Assembly (NCBI RefSeq): GCF_000003815.2
Contig: NC_049997.1
Location: 7,598,707 to 7,662,706, forward strand
Origin: Branchiostoma floridae
Lineage: Eukaryota > Chordata > Leptocardii > Amphioxiformes > Branchiostomatidae
Direction of reading: 5' to 3'
DNA length: 64,000 nt
Shown here piece by piece: positions 44,661-56,923 of this stretch; the stretch's first letter is position 1, and every line of letters starts with the position of its first letter. Made by a program: the position numbers and the translations under genes. The notes beneath the pieces are model-generated. The model saw nothing but the letters and a program-made list of their open reading frames with translations. It was not told where the DNA came from and searched no databases.

Positions 44661-45388
44661 CCCCTAGTAGTCAGAGTACGATATATCAAAACAAGAAACA
44701 CGTATGGAGATCTCTGTGTTTTTTTTATGACTGCCTCATTTCTAAAAGAATTCCTCTCCTTGAGTTTATACTATGGTCCTATTTCCGACAATAGTAATGA
44801 TTTTGAAAATTAAATCACTTTATCATCAACAACCAGATCTGTTACAAATCTACTAATCACGTTTAGGATAAAGATATATCTGGTACTAAATTAACCACCC
44901 ATAGTTCAAGAAACCAAGAGAGGAGGAATATACTGTACATGTACACCATGCAGTCTCATTAAATATATTGTACAGTGTATAAGACACTTGAGGGGTAGTT
45001 TATCGGAAAAAATGACCTACCATCAACAGAATCGTACCGCTTCAAAGTCTATCCAAGCTTGACTTTCGATGGCAAGGTTGTCAATATATCTTCAGCTGGC
45101 TCTTTCTTTCAGGAACATCGCAAAGGGAATTTGTTCTGTCTCCTTGTGTTGTTGTGTAGGACTTTGCCGCAATGGAGTGGAACAAACCGTTGTAGACTGG
45201 GCCTATGTGATGTGCCTGTGTTGATTGTCTGACGTCTGACTATTGAAAATAGCATTCATAGTCATGAATATGATGATGTTAATGTTTTCGTCACCATGGT
45301 AGAAACATTCAGGGCCTGGAACAACCGCGCGAACAGGAATTGTTTCCAGACACTAAGAAAAGGAAATTTCCGAGAATTTGCCGTTAGA
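44661..45388. other. intergenic, nothing recognised
   Basis: AT-rich, short scattered open frames only; no splice-supported coding potential and no repeat structure seen. Confidence 0.4.
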
Positions 45389-45713
45389 CCACAGCAAGTA
45401 AATTTTATGGATGGCATCCTATGCAGAGTGCAAAAATAATGAATGAATGAAGACCTTTACTGGACATACATACCCTCTGGGTTCAGTACAGTTCGTAACA
45501 AAAGATACATGACATATATACAATGAATTTACAATACATCAGAATCGTATTCTACTACGTGAAACCGACTTCTTCTCGTTTCTTTGTGATATTAAAAATG
45601 TAGGCACAGATATGCTTTATAAGTAAAGGTTTGTCTAAGTTCATATTAATATAAATGAGATAGCGCAAAAAACAACAACAAGATGGGTCATCCATAAAAT
45701 TTACTTTCTGTGG
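45389..45713. mobile_element. DNA element CCACAGCAAGTAAATTTT with nested LINE
   Basis: The left terminus CCACAGCAAGTAAATTTTAT matches the element at 59353-59877. The right terminus is ATAAAATTTACTTTCTGTGG. Between about 45428 and 45650 is a minus-strand LINE 3' end whose frame ends NITKKREEVGFT, as in the LINE at 47900-48347. The element sequence AATGAGATAG resumes after the LINE, with AATGA on both sides as the likely target duplication. Confidence 0.7.
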
Positions 45714-46364
45714 CCTTGTTGAAATCTTAGCATTCATCAAATGAGAACGGACATTGCGTAAAATAAAATATACATATAACCTTCACATATAACGTTACGT
45801 GTAACACGTTACTTGTGCCGTGAGGCCCGTGAAGATTACATGAATTTTCATTTCACTTTCACGTCTGTAGTGATTGCCTTGCTGAGATGTTTGAATATTA
45901 ACAGTAACAGGTTGTTTACCAATGCTATCTAACGTTATCTAACTATCTAATAAGGAGGCCCCTGTAATTTTGCGACTTTTATATCATATACTTTTAGCTC
46001 CAGTAAGCTGCCCGGCCGGGCCCCGGTTTGGAAATGGGACGTAGGGCTAACTAGCATGTAGGGTGACTGATTTGATGATCCCGGTGAGTGAGACGGCCTC
46101 AGACTGGTATCACTTGGCAGTCTTGCCTTCGTCCTCGCTTATTGTTTTGCTTCACCCGTTTTGACATTAGCTTTCATCAAACGGTCGTACTCCCGGTATA
46201 GTACTGTAGTGAGTACGGGGCGTTTTGGGTATAACGTTATATATCTAGCCTCTACCAGGCTCCGTGGATCGGTAGAATCATTATCCTCACCGTACTCTTC
46301 TGGCCGGCTAACTCCTCTGGGGTACTATAGACTCTATTTTACCGTGGCCGATAGCAACAATGTG

Positions 46365-46600
46365 CAACACACTTATATTTTTGCTCAAGACACTTACTTT
46401 TTTGCTCAAGACACTTACTTTTCTGCTCAAGACACTTACTTTTCTGCGCGAGCCACTTACTTTTCTGCGTGAGCCACTTACTTTTCTGCGTGAGCCACTT
46501 ACTTTTTTTGCAAAACACACTTACTTTTTTTCTGCGTGAGCCACTTAGTTTTCTGCGCGAGCCACTTACTTTTCTGCGTGAGCCACTTACTTTTCCTGTG
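46365..46600. repeat. 22-26 bp minisatellite
   Basis: About ten units of GCTCAAGACACTTACTTTT or GCGTGAGCCACTTACTTTT, with a slow shift from one variant to the other. Repetitive Arg/Lys/Ser open frames on the minus strand are artefacts. Confidence 0.95.
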
Positions 46601-47133
46601 GTGCGCACCCCTCCCTTTATCAATGGATGGTCCCCGACTCAGGTCAAAGTTTACAAAGACCGCATAAAATGTAGGATTGACCGCATGTCAATCCTAAATT
46701 ATCCCCCTATGAAATGACCCCTACCCTAGCACGTTTTTGTGGATTCAACTTAATTGTTTTGTGCCGATATGTCTTTAGTATAGCATTTATGACACTACCC
46801 ACTACGCTACGGCCAACATAGAGATGCCTATCTGTATTAACAGGTAACGTTATCTAAATATAGGGCATTGTAGAGATTGAACTTTCATCTATTCATTATA
46901 TTCCTGGATGTATAATCTTCACAAACGTATCATTTAAATGCTTTGCCAAGAGGTTTGGACAGAATTAATCTTTCATTTTTGGCTTCGTATCCCAAGGGCG
47001 TATATAAAGTCTAGGTTTATATCACCATAGCATCCGAACTGTAATAGCGTTTCATCTAAAAATCGCTAGGAGGCAGTTTTTAGGAGGCAGTTTTTTAAAT
47101 CACCTTTGACCCCAGACCATCACATCACACAAC

Positions 47134-50100
47134 ATGGCGGGTTGTGTCACTGACAAAAGCTATGAGAGCTTTCTTCTTGGAGATCATGACCAACAACAGG
47201 TATTCAAAGCAAAACCTACACGGCTCTAAGCTGTACGAGTTTCCAGGGCGCCATTGGGAAGTGAAGATTTGGGCACAATATGTGCCACGAGGGCATTGTG
47301 TGGCCTGAAATGGGAGGAGGCCGTGAACGTGGACATGTGACAGGGGAGGGGGAGGGGGGCGTGGACGGGACATATCGACTGCTGCAGTATCTGACAGTCT
47401 AGGGTACTTGCTACATCAATACTAACCCCCTATAAGACATGGGGCTATTCTCGCTGATCTGTTTTCAAAACCCACCAACTGACCTAGTCAAATGCCATCC
47501 CACCTTAAGTAGTATCAGTAATCTATAATTCAGATCACCTAGACATCATCAGGTATCTAATTTTTTCAACAGATTTTGATAGTTTTAAAGAGAATTTACA
47601 GATAAATGTGCATAAGCTAGGTGTGACAGGTCGTTCAGTGTAATATAACCAGCTGCTGCAGCGCCGCGTGCATGCAAAGCTGGTGTGTTACACCGGAGGG
47701 TGGTTATACCAGCTATAATATCATCAGGATACAGATACATATATACACTGATGCACTGTGATTAGGACGTCAGCCTAATGTACACTAAATCCTCTGGTGG
47801 CCGGATAACTAGTACTGAAATTCCTGGATACTCCACTCTACTTTAGTGCCTTATAATGTGTTTATTGTAATGATAAATTATTATTAAATCATTATTAAAT
47901 AATAATAATGAAGACCTTTATTGTACATACATACCCACTGTGTTCAGTACAGGTCACAACAAACGATACAACATGATACAATGAATCTACACTACTCAAG
48001 AATCGTATTCTCCTGCGTACATTCGGCTTCTTCTCGTTTCTTTGTGATATTGAAAATGTAAGAACAGATATGCTTTATAAGTAAAGGTTTGTCTAGATTC
48101 ATAAGGAATATAAATTTGTCTATATTACTTAGATGTATGAAGTGGGGGAACATGGGTTCTATTAGTCTGTAGAGTTCAGCTCTCTCTTTCTTGTACAAAC
48201 TACATTCTACTACAAAATGATGTTCGTCTTCTAACTTATCTAGATTGCAGTATCTACATATGCGTTGTTCTAGAGGAGTGTGGTTATGTCTTCCGGTTTT
48301 AATGTGTAATTTATGGCAACTGATTCGTAGTAATGTGTCCTTGTTCACACAGGTCAGTGCGTACGTGGTGACATCAGAACTGGGCAGTCACCAGTACATT
48401 GTGTCACCTGTGGTAGACGTCCCCGCGACGTTTCAGCCGTACGCTTTCTGGACTCTGGTGGAGGAGAAGGGCACAGTCAAGAGGTTTGCCAGGCTGGACC
48501 GCATCTACTCCATGGACCTTCAAGAACTGAAGAGGCTTAATCAGTATCACATTGTACTTACTGCTGCAGAGTAAGTGTGCTGATGTTTCATAAATTCCCA
48601 CACATGTATGTATGTATATTCATTACTTTGTACCTTGATAGCTATGGTATGCCATCTAAAATGGTACTTTACCAGGGTTTAACAAGTTTTCTAGAATTCA
48701 CTTGTACCATACATCGAGCAAGTACATAAAAAAATTTACTAGCCCAAAGTAACATTTCACTTGCTCGAAATTTAAAAAAAAAATATTTTTCTTTGTGTTT
48801 TCACTTCCAGTAATGAAATTGTTTCACTATTGACTCTATTTTTCTGTGTTGAACAATGCTTGATGCCATGACTGTAGAAAGTATTAAACAAGTACATTTT
48901 TGTACACCAAAATCTCACTCATCGAAAATCTTACTTACCTAACCTGGCAAATGGGGTTACCGTAGGACATGCACTTGCCTGATCAGCACGTTCACTTGCC
49001 CAGGACAATCGGGCTAGTGGACTTGTCCAACTCTGCTTTACCCCCTTTTATCTAGTCTGAATGAAGGTGCCATTGCATCTGTCCAAGAAGCCCTCAGAGT
49101 GATGACAATCCCAAAGGCTGTGCCTTCTCGTGATGCTCCTCAGCAGTTCAAGATGTAGTAAGTAACACATAGAATACAAATGCCAATAATACTTTGCTAA
49201 TGAGTAATGTTCTGAAGCTAATGCTGATTCTATGTAATCGCATTGAAAATAACTTTTTAAGAAGTAAGTATATGCTATTTCTAACTCAACTCTAATGCTA
49301 CATATTGCTCTACTATGCATGCATATAAGACACTTATGGCTACATGTATGTCATGTACAGCTTAACAACACTTGGCACGTCTTGGACTGTACTGAGCACT
49401 GATGCCTTCCACTGTGCAACTGGCATGGTGCTTGCCCGCAGCTGGACTGATCCCATCGTGGTGACTTGCATTGCAAAGGTGCCTGCCGTATTTGTTGAAT
49501 ATAACATGACATGTAGTAGTATGTTGTACCTATTTCTTCAATAGTTTCATTATGTAGGGAAGCTCTTTTAAGCTTTTTCTGAGGCTGTCATGTATCTAAG
49601 ATGGCTCCAAACTAAAGGCTGTTTGTGTCTCATTTGATCACTTGCACTCATTGCATTGGCTTTTTCGTCCATATTTTCCTGAGGGTTAGATGTTTGTACA
49701 GTTAATATCATATACATGTACATGTATATTGTGATATGTAGATCCCTAGCAGAGTCTGTGAATTTAAAGATATTTCAGAAGACAGAAGTTTTAAACTTGA
49801 ATGCATGTCAATTTAGGATGAATTTAGGATTCACTGGAGACCACCCTAATGCATTTCTAGCATCCAAATTGGAGTATCTGTGGACAGAGATTCAGACCCG
49901 GATCTCTTCCAGCAGAATCTGCTATTCTGGCAGATCGCAGTGTCTACCTTGACATGTATGTGATGGACAAACAGCCAGGGCTGGATAGATGGCTATTACA
50001 AAAGGCTAGCCCCGAATATGACAGTGAATATATAACACAAATGTGGTTTAATACTACTATCTACAGGGAAAGCTGAGGATGTACCGTGAAGATGGCACGA

Positions 50101-53100
50101 TGCTGGGGACTGATCCAGATGAGGTGGAGCTGTCTGGAGCTAAACAGACTGTGCAGGCCATCTGGATGGGAATGCCTGGACCTGAGGTAGTAATGTGATA
50201 ATGAATCTGGAGAACAAGTTGTAGTATAGTCAGTACTACTCAGTAGTGTGAAATCTCTCAAGATGAAGTCCTTATTTTTCATGATCTTTTCCATCACATC
50301 TTTGACGAATAATCTGTACATTTATAAAACTGAGCCAAAAACTTCTGAATAAACCATGTTGTTTTCTGACTTGCCATGCTCATTTTCAGTTTCAGGTATA
50401 CAATGAAATGCTCTAAACTCTGTGTGATGCTGCAATTATACAGGTGCAAAATTTGACCAAAACATACATGTTGTAAAGCCACGTATGATGTGTCAGTTGG
50501 CACCTTCAATATTAACAGACTATCTCCTTCCTATTGTCCTCAAGTTTAACGTTTATTGTTGTTTCAGTTACTGTTGTAGTTGTGTTTACTGTTATTACAT
50601 GGTGTACTTACTAACAATAGTTCTGATCACCAGCACTGAGACTCCATTGAGCACAGTTTGTAACAAGCTTGTAAAGTCACACCAGTTTGGTTGGTTGGTT
50701 CTCAGTAAATGTAGCACAAAACAGAGGCAGAGCAAAACTTTCAATCAGGGTGTAAAATACTGTCAATGTTCAAACATTTTCATGGATTTTATTTTTGTGT
50801 GTGCGTTTTGCTGCAGTAGAGCATGACATGGCAAATATTTGATTTTGTATGTTTATAGTTTGACTGAAAATTAAAACACTTTTATTAGAACTTTCCACTT
50901 CTGAAATAAATGAATGTTTAGACATATGATTTTAATGTAATTTGTTCGTTATTGTATGGAGCTAAAACTTTGTTCCAATGCATTGAATTTTGGACTGTCC
51001 TACTAATAGTCCTCTTTATAATTCAGCTGACCAACCACCTATGAGTATGACCTTACTTCAGTACTGAGATTTCGCAATTTGTAGAAAATGACGGAGAGTT
51101 AAATTATCATTGTCTTTTGGTTATCATTGTTATAACTGAGAAAACCTTGAAGATAATAACTTGTGTACAAGTAGCAATCAATCAAAATCCTCAGAGGAAA
51201 ATGGCCTTTTTTGTGTATGGTCCATAATCATTTATATTTTTTTCATGTTCATGATTTATTCTAGATATTTCTGAAGGTTCCAGGAGTAAAACCACCCGGG
51301 ACTGTGCACCATGATCATTTGAGCTCTGTGTCATCAGATGAACTGGTGAGAATAATGATTCTTTAAAATTGTTAGATGACTTGTGCAAATTATATAACAA
51401 TTTACTAATCAATTATATGCATTAACCTTCTGTGACAGTAACAGTGAACCTAGAGCATTTAGTAGTACTACTGTACATGTTTACTGGGATAAAGAATTGA
51501 TGAGCATTGATTTTCTTAATGCCCTCACTAGCTTGAGTGCTACAACTTTCATAAGATGTTGTGTTTGGCATGTTATTCACTCCAATTGTTCATATAGCAT
51601 TCCCTATAGTTTTATGTGTGCAGTAAGTACATTTACAAATATCCATAATGATGATATTTATATTTAATCCTACATTTCTGTATGTTACATCGAGTTTTTT
51701 AAAGCATTTTACATACACACATACACACACGCACACACATCCATATGCACAAAATATACATAGTATGATACATATTTGTCTTACATACAAATATGATACG
51801 CATGCACATATGAAATATACACACATGCATACTCATTTACACACATGCATATATATGTATGTACTGATGCATATCGTATGACTTTAAGAGGTAAATGGTA
51901 CTTAATTCTGTTCCACCAGCACCCGAGCGATGAGAGCCAGCTGCAGGAAGCTGAGAGAACTGGAAACCCCCCTTCTCGTGATGCTAGCTACATACTGGAA
52001 ATATTCCAGGTATCCTCCTACAGCAACAACCAGGCTGTATCCCAGTCCGTATCCTCTGTATATGTTATGTACAGTCAGCACCACAAATGTCTGTCTAAAA
52101 TGGCAAAGAGAAAATTTGGCATATTTACTCTTTGTGAGCTACAGATACATGTAGATGTGCCCTATAGCTAACCCAACAGAGTACAAAACAAGGTCTCTGT
52201 AACAAGCTGCATGCATGTAATGCACCTATCCTGGTGTCCAAACCCATTATAGTTGCCAAGTCCCTTTCATCCTCTTCTAGATCTGTTTGTCTTCTTCCCA
52301 AATAGATAAAAAAGACTAGGCATGAGCTATAATAGGTTTAGATACCAGCAAGCATGTAAGGTAACACCACACATTAGTCTAGGGCATCCCCAAAACTGGA
52401 ATACACCCTGGTTGCTGCTGTAAGAGGATATGAGTTGGCAAGGAAGGTCTAGCAAGGTCTTTGAGAGTGAGTAGCAAATATGTTTTTAAATTATCAATGT
52501 CGGTGAAAGGTTAGGGATTAGCTGTTTGTACACCTAAATCTTTGAATGTGTTTTTCACAATTCCAAGGAAATAAGACAGTTCTCAGGTAGAATATAGCCT
52601 AGTAAAAGCCTCGAAGGTCTAAGAATCAAAAGTCATACCAGTCCTCCTGATTCTAAACTTTTATAAATTATATCATGTTTTATCAATGATTGAGAATGAA
52701 AGACAGCTGTACAATCAGTCATGTTTTTACACCCTAAAGAGAAAGAACATTTTGTCATTCATATAGTAGTACAGAAATTATGTTCAGTCAAGTTATAGTG
52801 TTATATGTAGCCAGTATTATGCTACATATAAAAGTTGAAATTTAGTGCAACCCACCAAATTCATTTTTCTTACTCTACTGCATTTTGGTATCTGGCCTCA
52901 TAGAGACACGACAAAAGGATCATGCTAATGATGTACACTACTTAACATTTCAGCTCGCCAGGCAGGCTGGTCTGTCAGGGAGTGAGGCGCTGTGTGTGAT
53001 CCGGGAACATGGTATAGAGGGTGCTTTAGACTGGCTGAAGAAGCAACAAAAGGTCTTCCAGTACTTCAGCAGGAAGGCTCATGGACAGCAGGTGGAGGAG

Positions 53101-54389
53101 ATGCCTCCCGGCCTCTCACGTGGCAGCAAGGATCTTGAGGTATGACAGATATCTACCAGTGAACAAGCATTGAGCAACCAATAAACAGCTGCAATTATAG
53201 TCTTTTCCTAAGGAGGTTATATCCTGTATAAACTTGCTTTTCGTAATCTTACCTTTCTTCCACATCTTCGTAATATTGCAAGAAAATGACAGGTCTTGTG
53301 TTGTGTGTTGTTGGAGATACATTTGTGTTACCAATTTTCTAGATGTAAAATCAATGCTCATAACTGTCTATGAAATATGGAAAAGTTGATATTTTTGATA
53401 AAGGGAAATACAATGTGTGATGAAAAGATATTTGTGAAGGAGAAGGCTCCAATAGAAAGAAATACAGATCATTCCCAGTATCATTTGAAAGGAGGTCCCT
53501 CTGGGTCTAGGAAAAAGAATTGAAGTACTGTAAATGCAGAAATGTTCGCGGTGGATTAATGTTCGCGGTTTTCGCGGCGGCCGCTTCACCGCGAAATTAA
53601 AACCACCGCGAACATTTTTTCCTAACAGTAAGAGACTACAGTGCATGGTGCTACCGCGAAATTAAAACCACAGTGAAAAGTCCATTTTCCCGCTACCGCA
53701 AAATTAAATCACCGCGAAATTAAATGCATTTACAGTATGTTGATTTATGTAATGATACAGAGACAAACCAGGAAGCTGATGGTGGAAGAGGAGCTGACCT
53801 GTGAGCAGGCCCATGCTGCCGTACTGCTGCTATGGACCAGGAAGTGGCAGGGGTACGGTAGACGGGACATCCTGTCCGCTGTCAGGATCTGTGGGGAGGA
53901 GCCAAAGCTAACAGATGTCATGCAGACCATCCTCTGGGTAAGACCTGTATTGGCAGGCTAGAAAAAATTCTGTAACATTCCAAATAACCTGCACCATGCA
54001 AGTTTTACCTGCATCAATCATTTTCTAAGCTTTCGAAGTCCTTCGCAAAACTATGTTTTGAAAATGTTCCTATTTGTATTGGTAAGCTACTGTGTTCAAG
54101 GATGCAGCTACTAAGAGTGCAGCAGTGTTTTGGATAACTCTACATCATCATAGTGCGATGCACAGGTTTTATCATAGACCAGTGCAGGTAGACATGAGAA
54201 ATAACAGCACGAGCACAAACTTGCATTTTCAGTTGGTATTTTAAGACCTCTACTGCGTAAACTCTCACACGATTCTGACTTCCCTGAAGGGTTGATGGAA
54301 AGCAGAAATACAGGTCAATGAAAGTTTGGTTTCTGTTTTTACAGTCCACCAAGAAGGAGCCCAACAATGTGAGTCCATCTTGTCTGTGA
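47134..54389 (+). CDS. uncharacterised 400-residue protein, 10 exons
   Basis: Exons: 47134-47199, 48353-48570, 49056-49157, 49361-49478, 50067-50186, 51265-51345, 51920-52009, 52954-53139, 53761-53937 and 54345-54389. They total 1203 bases in one frame with GT-AG junctions. I do not recognise the family. The N-terminal half (22-220) is globular and beta-rich (YIVSPVVDVPATFQPYAFWT; LGTSWTVLSTDAFHCATGM). An acidic Ser-rich linker follows. Two helical segments, LARQAGLSGSEALCVIREHG and LTCEQAHAAVLLLWTRKW, resemble UBA folds in length and spacing. No signal peptide or membrane helix is seen, so it is probably cytosolic. The last exon contains a strong donor (AAT|GTGAGT) 21 bases before its stop. 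The protein could therefore continue in exons I cannot place, and the stop at 54389 is one of two options. Confidence 0.7.
47900..48347 (-). mobile_element. LINE 3' fragment abutting a splice acceptor
   Basis: The minus-strand frame reads NKDTLLRISCHKLHIKTGRH, then the Cys-His cluster CRYCNLDKLEDEHHFVVEC, and ends shortly after NITKKREEAEC. The 3' UTR with GTTCAGTACAGGTCACAACA runs to an AT-rich tail near 47900. Its 5' truncation point is about five bases before exon 2 of the 47134-54389 gene (acceptor AG at 48351-48352). Confidence 0.8.
48665..48895. repeat. dispersed repeat shared with 33165-33345
   Basis: Same order of blocks as at 33165-33345 (TTTTCTAGAATTC, CAAGTACATAAAAA, TTTTCACTTCCAG, GCTTGATGCCATGACT). 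It lies in intron 2 of the 47134-54389 gene. Confidence 0.6.
51700..51740. repeat. (CA)n microsatellite
   Basis: CA/TA-rich dinucleotide run in the intron between exons 6 and 7 of the 47134-54389 gene; further CACA/CATA repeats follow to about 51850. Confidence 0.85.
53526..53737. mobile_element. foldback MITE, family TACTGTAAATGC, copy 2
   Basis: Ends TACTGTAAATGCAGAAATGT and TTAAATGCATTTACAGTA, with GC-rich GTTCGCGG/CCGCGAAC internal pairing. Very similar to 21938-22131. It ends 23 bases before exon 9 of the 47134-54389 gene. Confidence 0.9.
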
Positions 54390-56500
54390 GAGGGAGTGAT
54401 GTGCTGGTACACAGTCAACATGTCAAGATTAAGATCACTGCCTTCTGATACTGTAACAACAAATAATATGAAAACAAGTTGTTACTCAATATTCCTGTTG
54501 CCTTACTTAAAGTCATTCCACTAGAGACAGTGGAACGTAAAAGAATGTTGGAGAAGGAAGCTACACAATCATGTAACGGTTAGTGATTGGCCTATCTTTC
54601 TATTGAATTTGATCCACATGGATCCTGTTGCAAGAAATTTGCCAGTAGGAAACTCATCTTTTCAAATCTCAAAACAAAATTATTTAGATAAGAGATTAAT
54701 TGGAATCATCATTTTTGAAACAGAGGGTAATGCTTTTTTAGCCATTTATATTGCAGTATATAAAGAAAATATTTCCATAAACATTTAACTGTTAGATTAG
54801 AATCTTGTAGCTACAACACAGCCATTAGATAAGTTCTTGTTCCATGGACAGTGGTAAAACATTATGCACAGTCCTCCATTAAGTGACTTTCAGTAATACG
54901 TCACAGTTTGTTTGTTTCACTTTTGTTTAGATAACGTTATGGTTGAAACAGATGCAGTCTGTCTATATATGGATATAAAGTAACCTGAATGCATATGGTA
55001 CCCAGGCTAGAAAATTCAAGTCTTCTATTAGAATAGCAAATTTTTGTGTTTTTTTTATAATCTATGCACAAACTTTGTGTACTGCCATCGTTTTTGTTTA
55101 TTTTTATTTATCTTTTATTCATTTTTTATTTATTTCTTATTTATTTATTTTTTGTTTGTTTTTTGTTTATTTTTTATTTTGCTGTCGTATGCTAAAAATA
55201 TGGCCGAGTAACATTTATTTTACTGTACATACAAACAGTTTGACTTTGTCTTATGATTTGATGTAATGGGGGCAGTTGCAACCTACAGTATCTGGTTGTC
55301 ATGCTACTTTTCTGTGCTGCAGTTTGTATTTTTGGAAAATATTGGAGTAGGAAATCTGAAGATGTATACTTTACATGTAAGTCTTTAACACAATCTCTGT
55401 GACATACATGTATCTAGAATTCTAGATATCTATGAATTGTACCTTAATGTAGGGTATGTATGTAGCTTTGAGCTACATTTTACAACTTCAAATGCAATCA
55501 TGAAACAAGGAATTCGTGTCTTCTAGATTGCATCAGTGCAGCTTGTCAGATACTTTTGATAAAATTATGCTAATAAAAATACCAAGATTTCAACAATGTC
55601 ACATCCTTCAAGTTGCAATAGAAGATAGACTGATATAAAGGCATAACTTTCTGTTAGATTCATGGTTTGTTAGTTTGTTGAATTGCCTGTAGCCTTATGG
55701 CACATCAAAAAAGCTAGTTTGAAGATGTGCGATTGCCTATCTGAATAAAAGGTAAATGAAACGTCTGTCCGTTTGGCTTCCCAATTGGACCACAATATGA
55801 ACGGTTGTAATTAATACGCCCACATGCACATTCCATCAGAGTGACAAAACATACAGTTTATGACCCATGCATATATCACCACTACATACTGCAGTTCACA
55901 AACACTGTAAAACAACCACCCACACATGTTTTCTGTAAGACAATCCTTTTCCTGATGCCTAACCGCCTAAGGGTTATATCCTGATTAAGTCATTTTTACC
56001 AACGATCCAGATCCGGAGCTTTCATGTTTTTACCTCCGTAAAAATGGCGGTATTGTTTTTTTGTGTTTCCAACTTTTTTGTGTACATGTATCTTTATGTT
56101 TTAAGTAGTGGCCGGCATGACTTAAGACGGTCTGAATGGATAGTGATACCGTCTTCGAGCAATCTTGGCAGAGAAAGTAAAGTTTAGAGTGACCAAGAGG
56201 GTTGAATCCCTCTTTCCACCTCCTTGGAATGACATATACACAGTAAACAATAAAAAGGCAATCCAGTTTCAGAGCAATACGTAGCACGCCACTGTTTCTC
56301 ATAATGCAGATTTTGCAGAAATTGAAAGTAATGCAGCACTCGACACAACTTCAAATATTTGTTCATGCTGCGAAAAAATACTCGTTTTTATGTGCTAAGA
56401 TGAGACACTCCTTGCATGAGGTATGTGACTTAGAAGGGCGAGGCTCTGACGCAGGGCAATTACCCCACACATCTGCTTGCTTGACGCTCGAGGCGATCAC
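54390..56500. other. intergenic, 3' flank of previous gene
   Basis: AT-rich, with a T-rich TTTATT low-complexity stretch at 55080-55190. It probably includes the 3' UTR of the preceding gene. I found no splice-supported coding exon, RNA gene or repeat with clear ends. Confidence 0.4.
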
Positions 56501-56519
56501 GAAGTCTGGGTAGTCCTGA

Positions 56520-56665
56520 GTCTAGAGCTAGTTTAAGAGCGTCGACGGGTGTGAATATCGACACTCCGGACTTTTCTTGCGTGAGGCGCACATTTTCAAG
56601 CGCAACTTGGCTCCGTCTGCTGGTATTGCAATACAACTTGAGTTAGAAGAACCAAGTCAGCACGG
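56520..56665 (+). other. candidate noncoding first exon of the PNPLA gene
   Basis: A GC-richer stretch ends CAGCACG|GTAAGTGTCT, a strong donor. The next plausible acceptor upstream of the PNPLA start codon is CCCATTTAG at about 58506, 12 bases before ATG 58518. This would make a 5' UTR exon with a 1.8 kb intron. Position and strand fit; no direct evidence of transcription. Confidence 0.35.
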
Positions 56666-56691
56666 TAAGTGTCTCTCTGTCATTGCTAATA

Positions 56692-56923
56692 CCTCCTGTC
56701 CGCTAGGACGGCGCTCTCGCCGCGCTCTCTCTTCGACCTAAAATTTGACGTATCGCTCAACGAATTGTATCGGAAAGAAACGAATCGTTTTACACTTTGT
56801 GTGTTTTTGTTGTCTTCTCAGTCCCACTTAAGCGTTTTGTATGATATACCCAGTGTGAAAGTGAAGATCCTATGTAAGCCGCAGTGAGAGCGCTGTGCGA
56901 ACGCCGTCTAGGGGAAAGTGGGG
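56692..56923. mobile_element. foldback MITE, family CTAGGACGGCGCTCTCG, copy 1
   Basis: The left arm contains CTAGGACGGCGCTCTCGCCG and GCTCTCTCTTCGACCTAAAA. The right arm contains the inverse with mismatches, GCAGTGAGAGCGCTGTGCGA...CGCCGTCTAGGGG. About 230 bases. The second copy, at 62798-63027, is inverted relative to this one. Confidence 0.8.
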
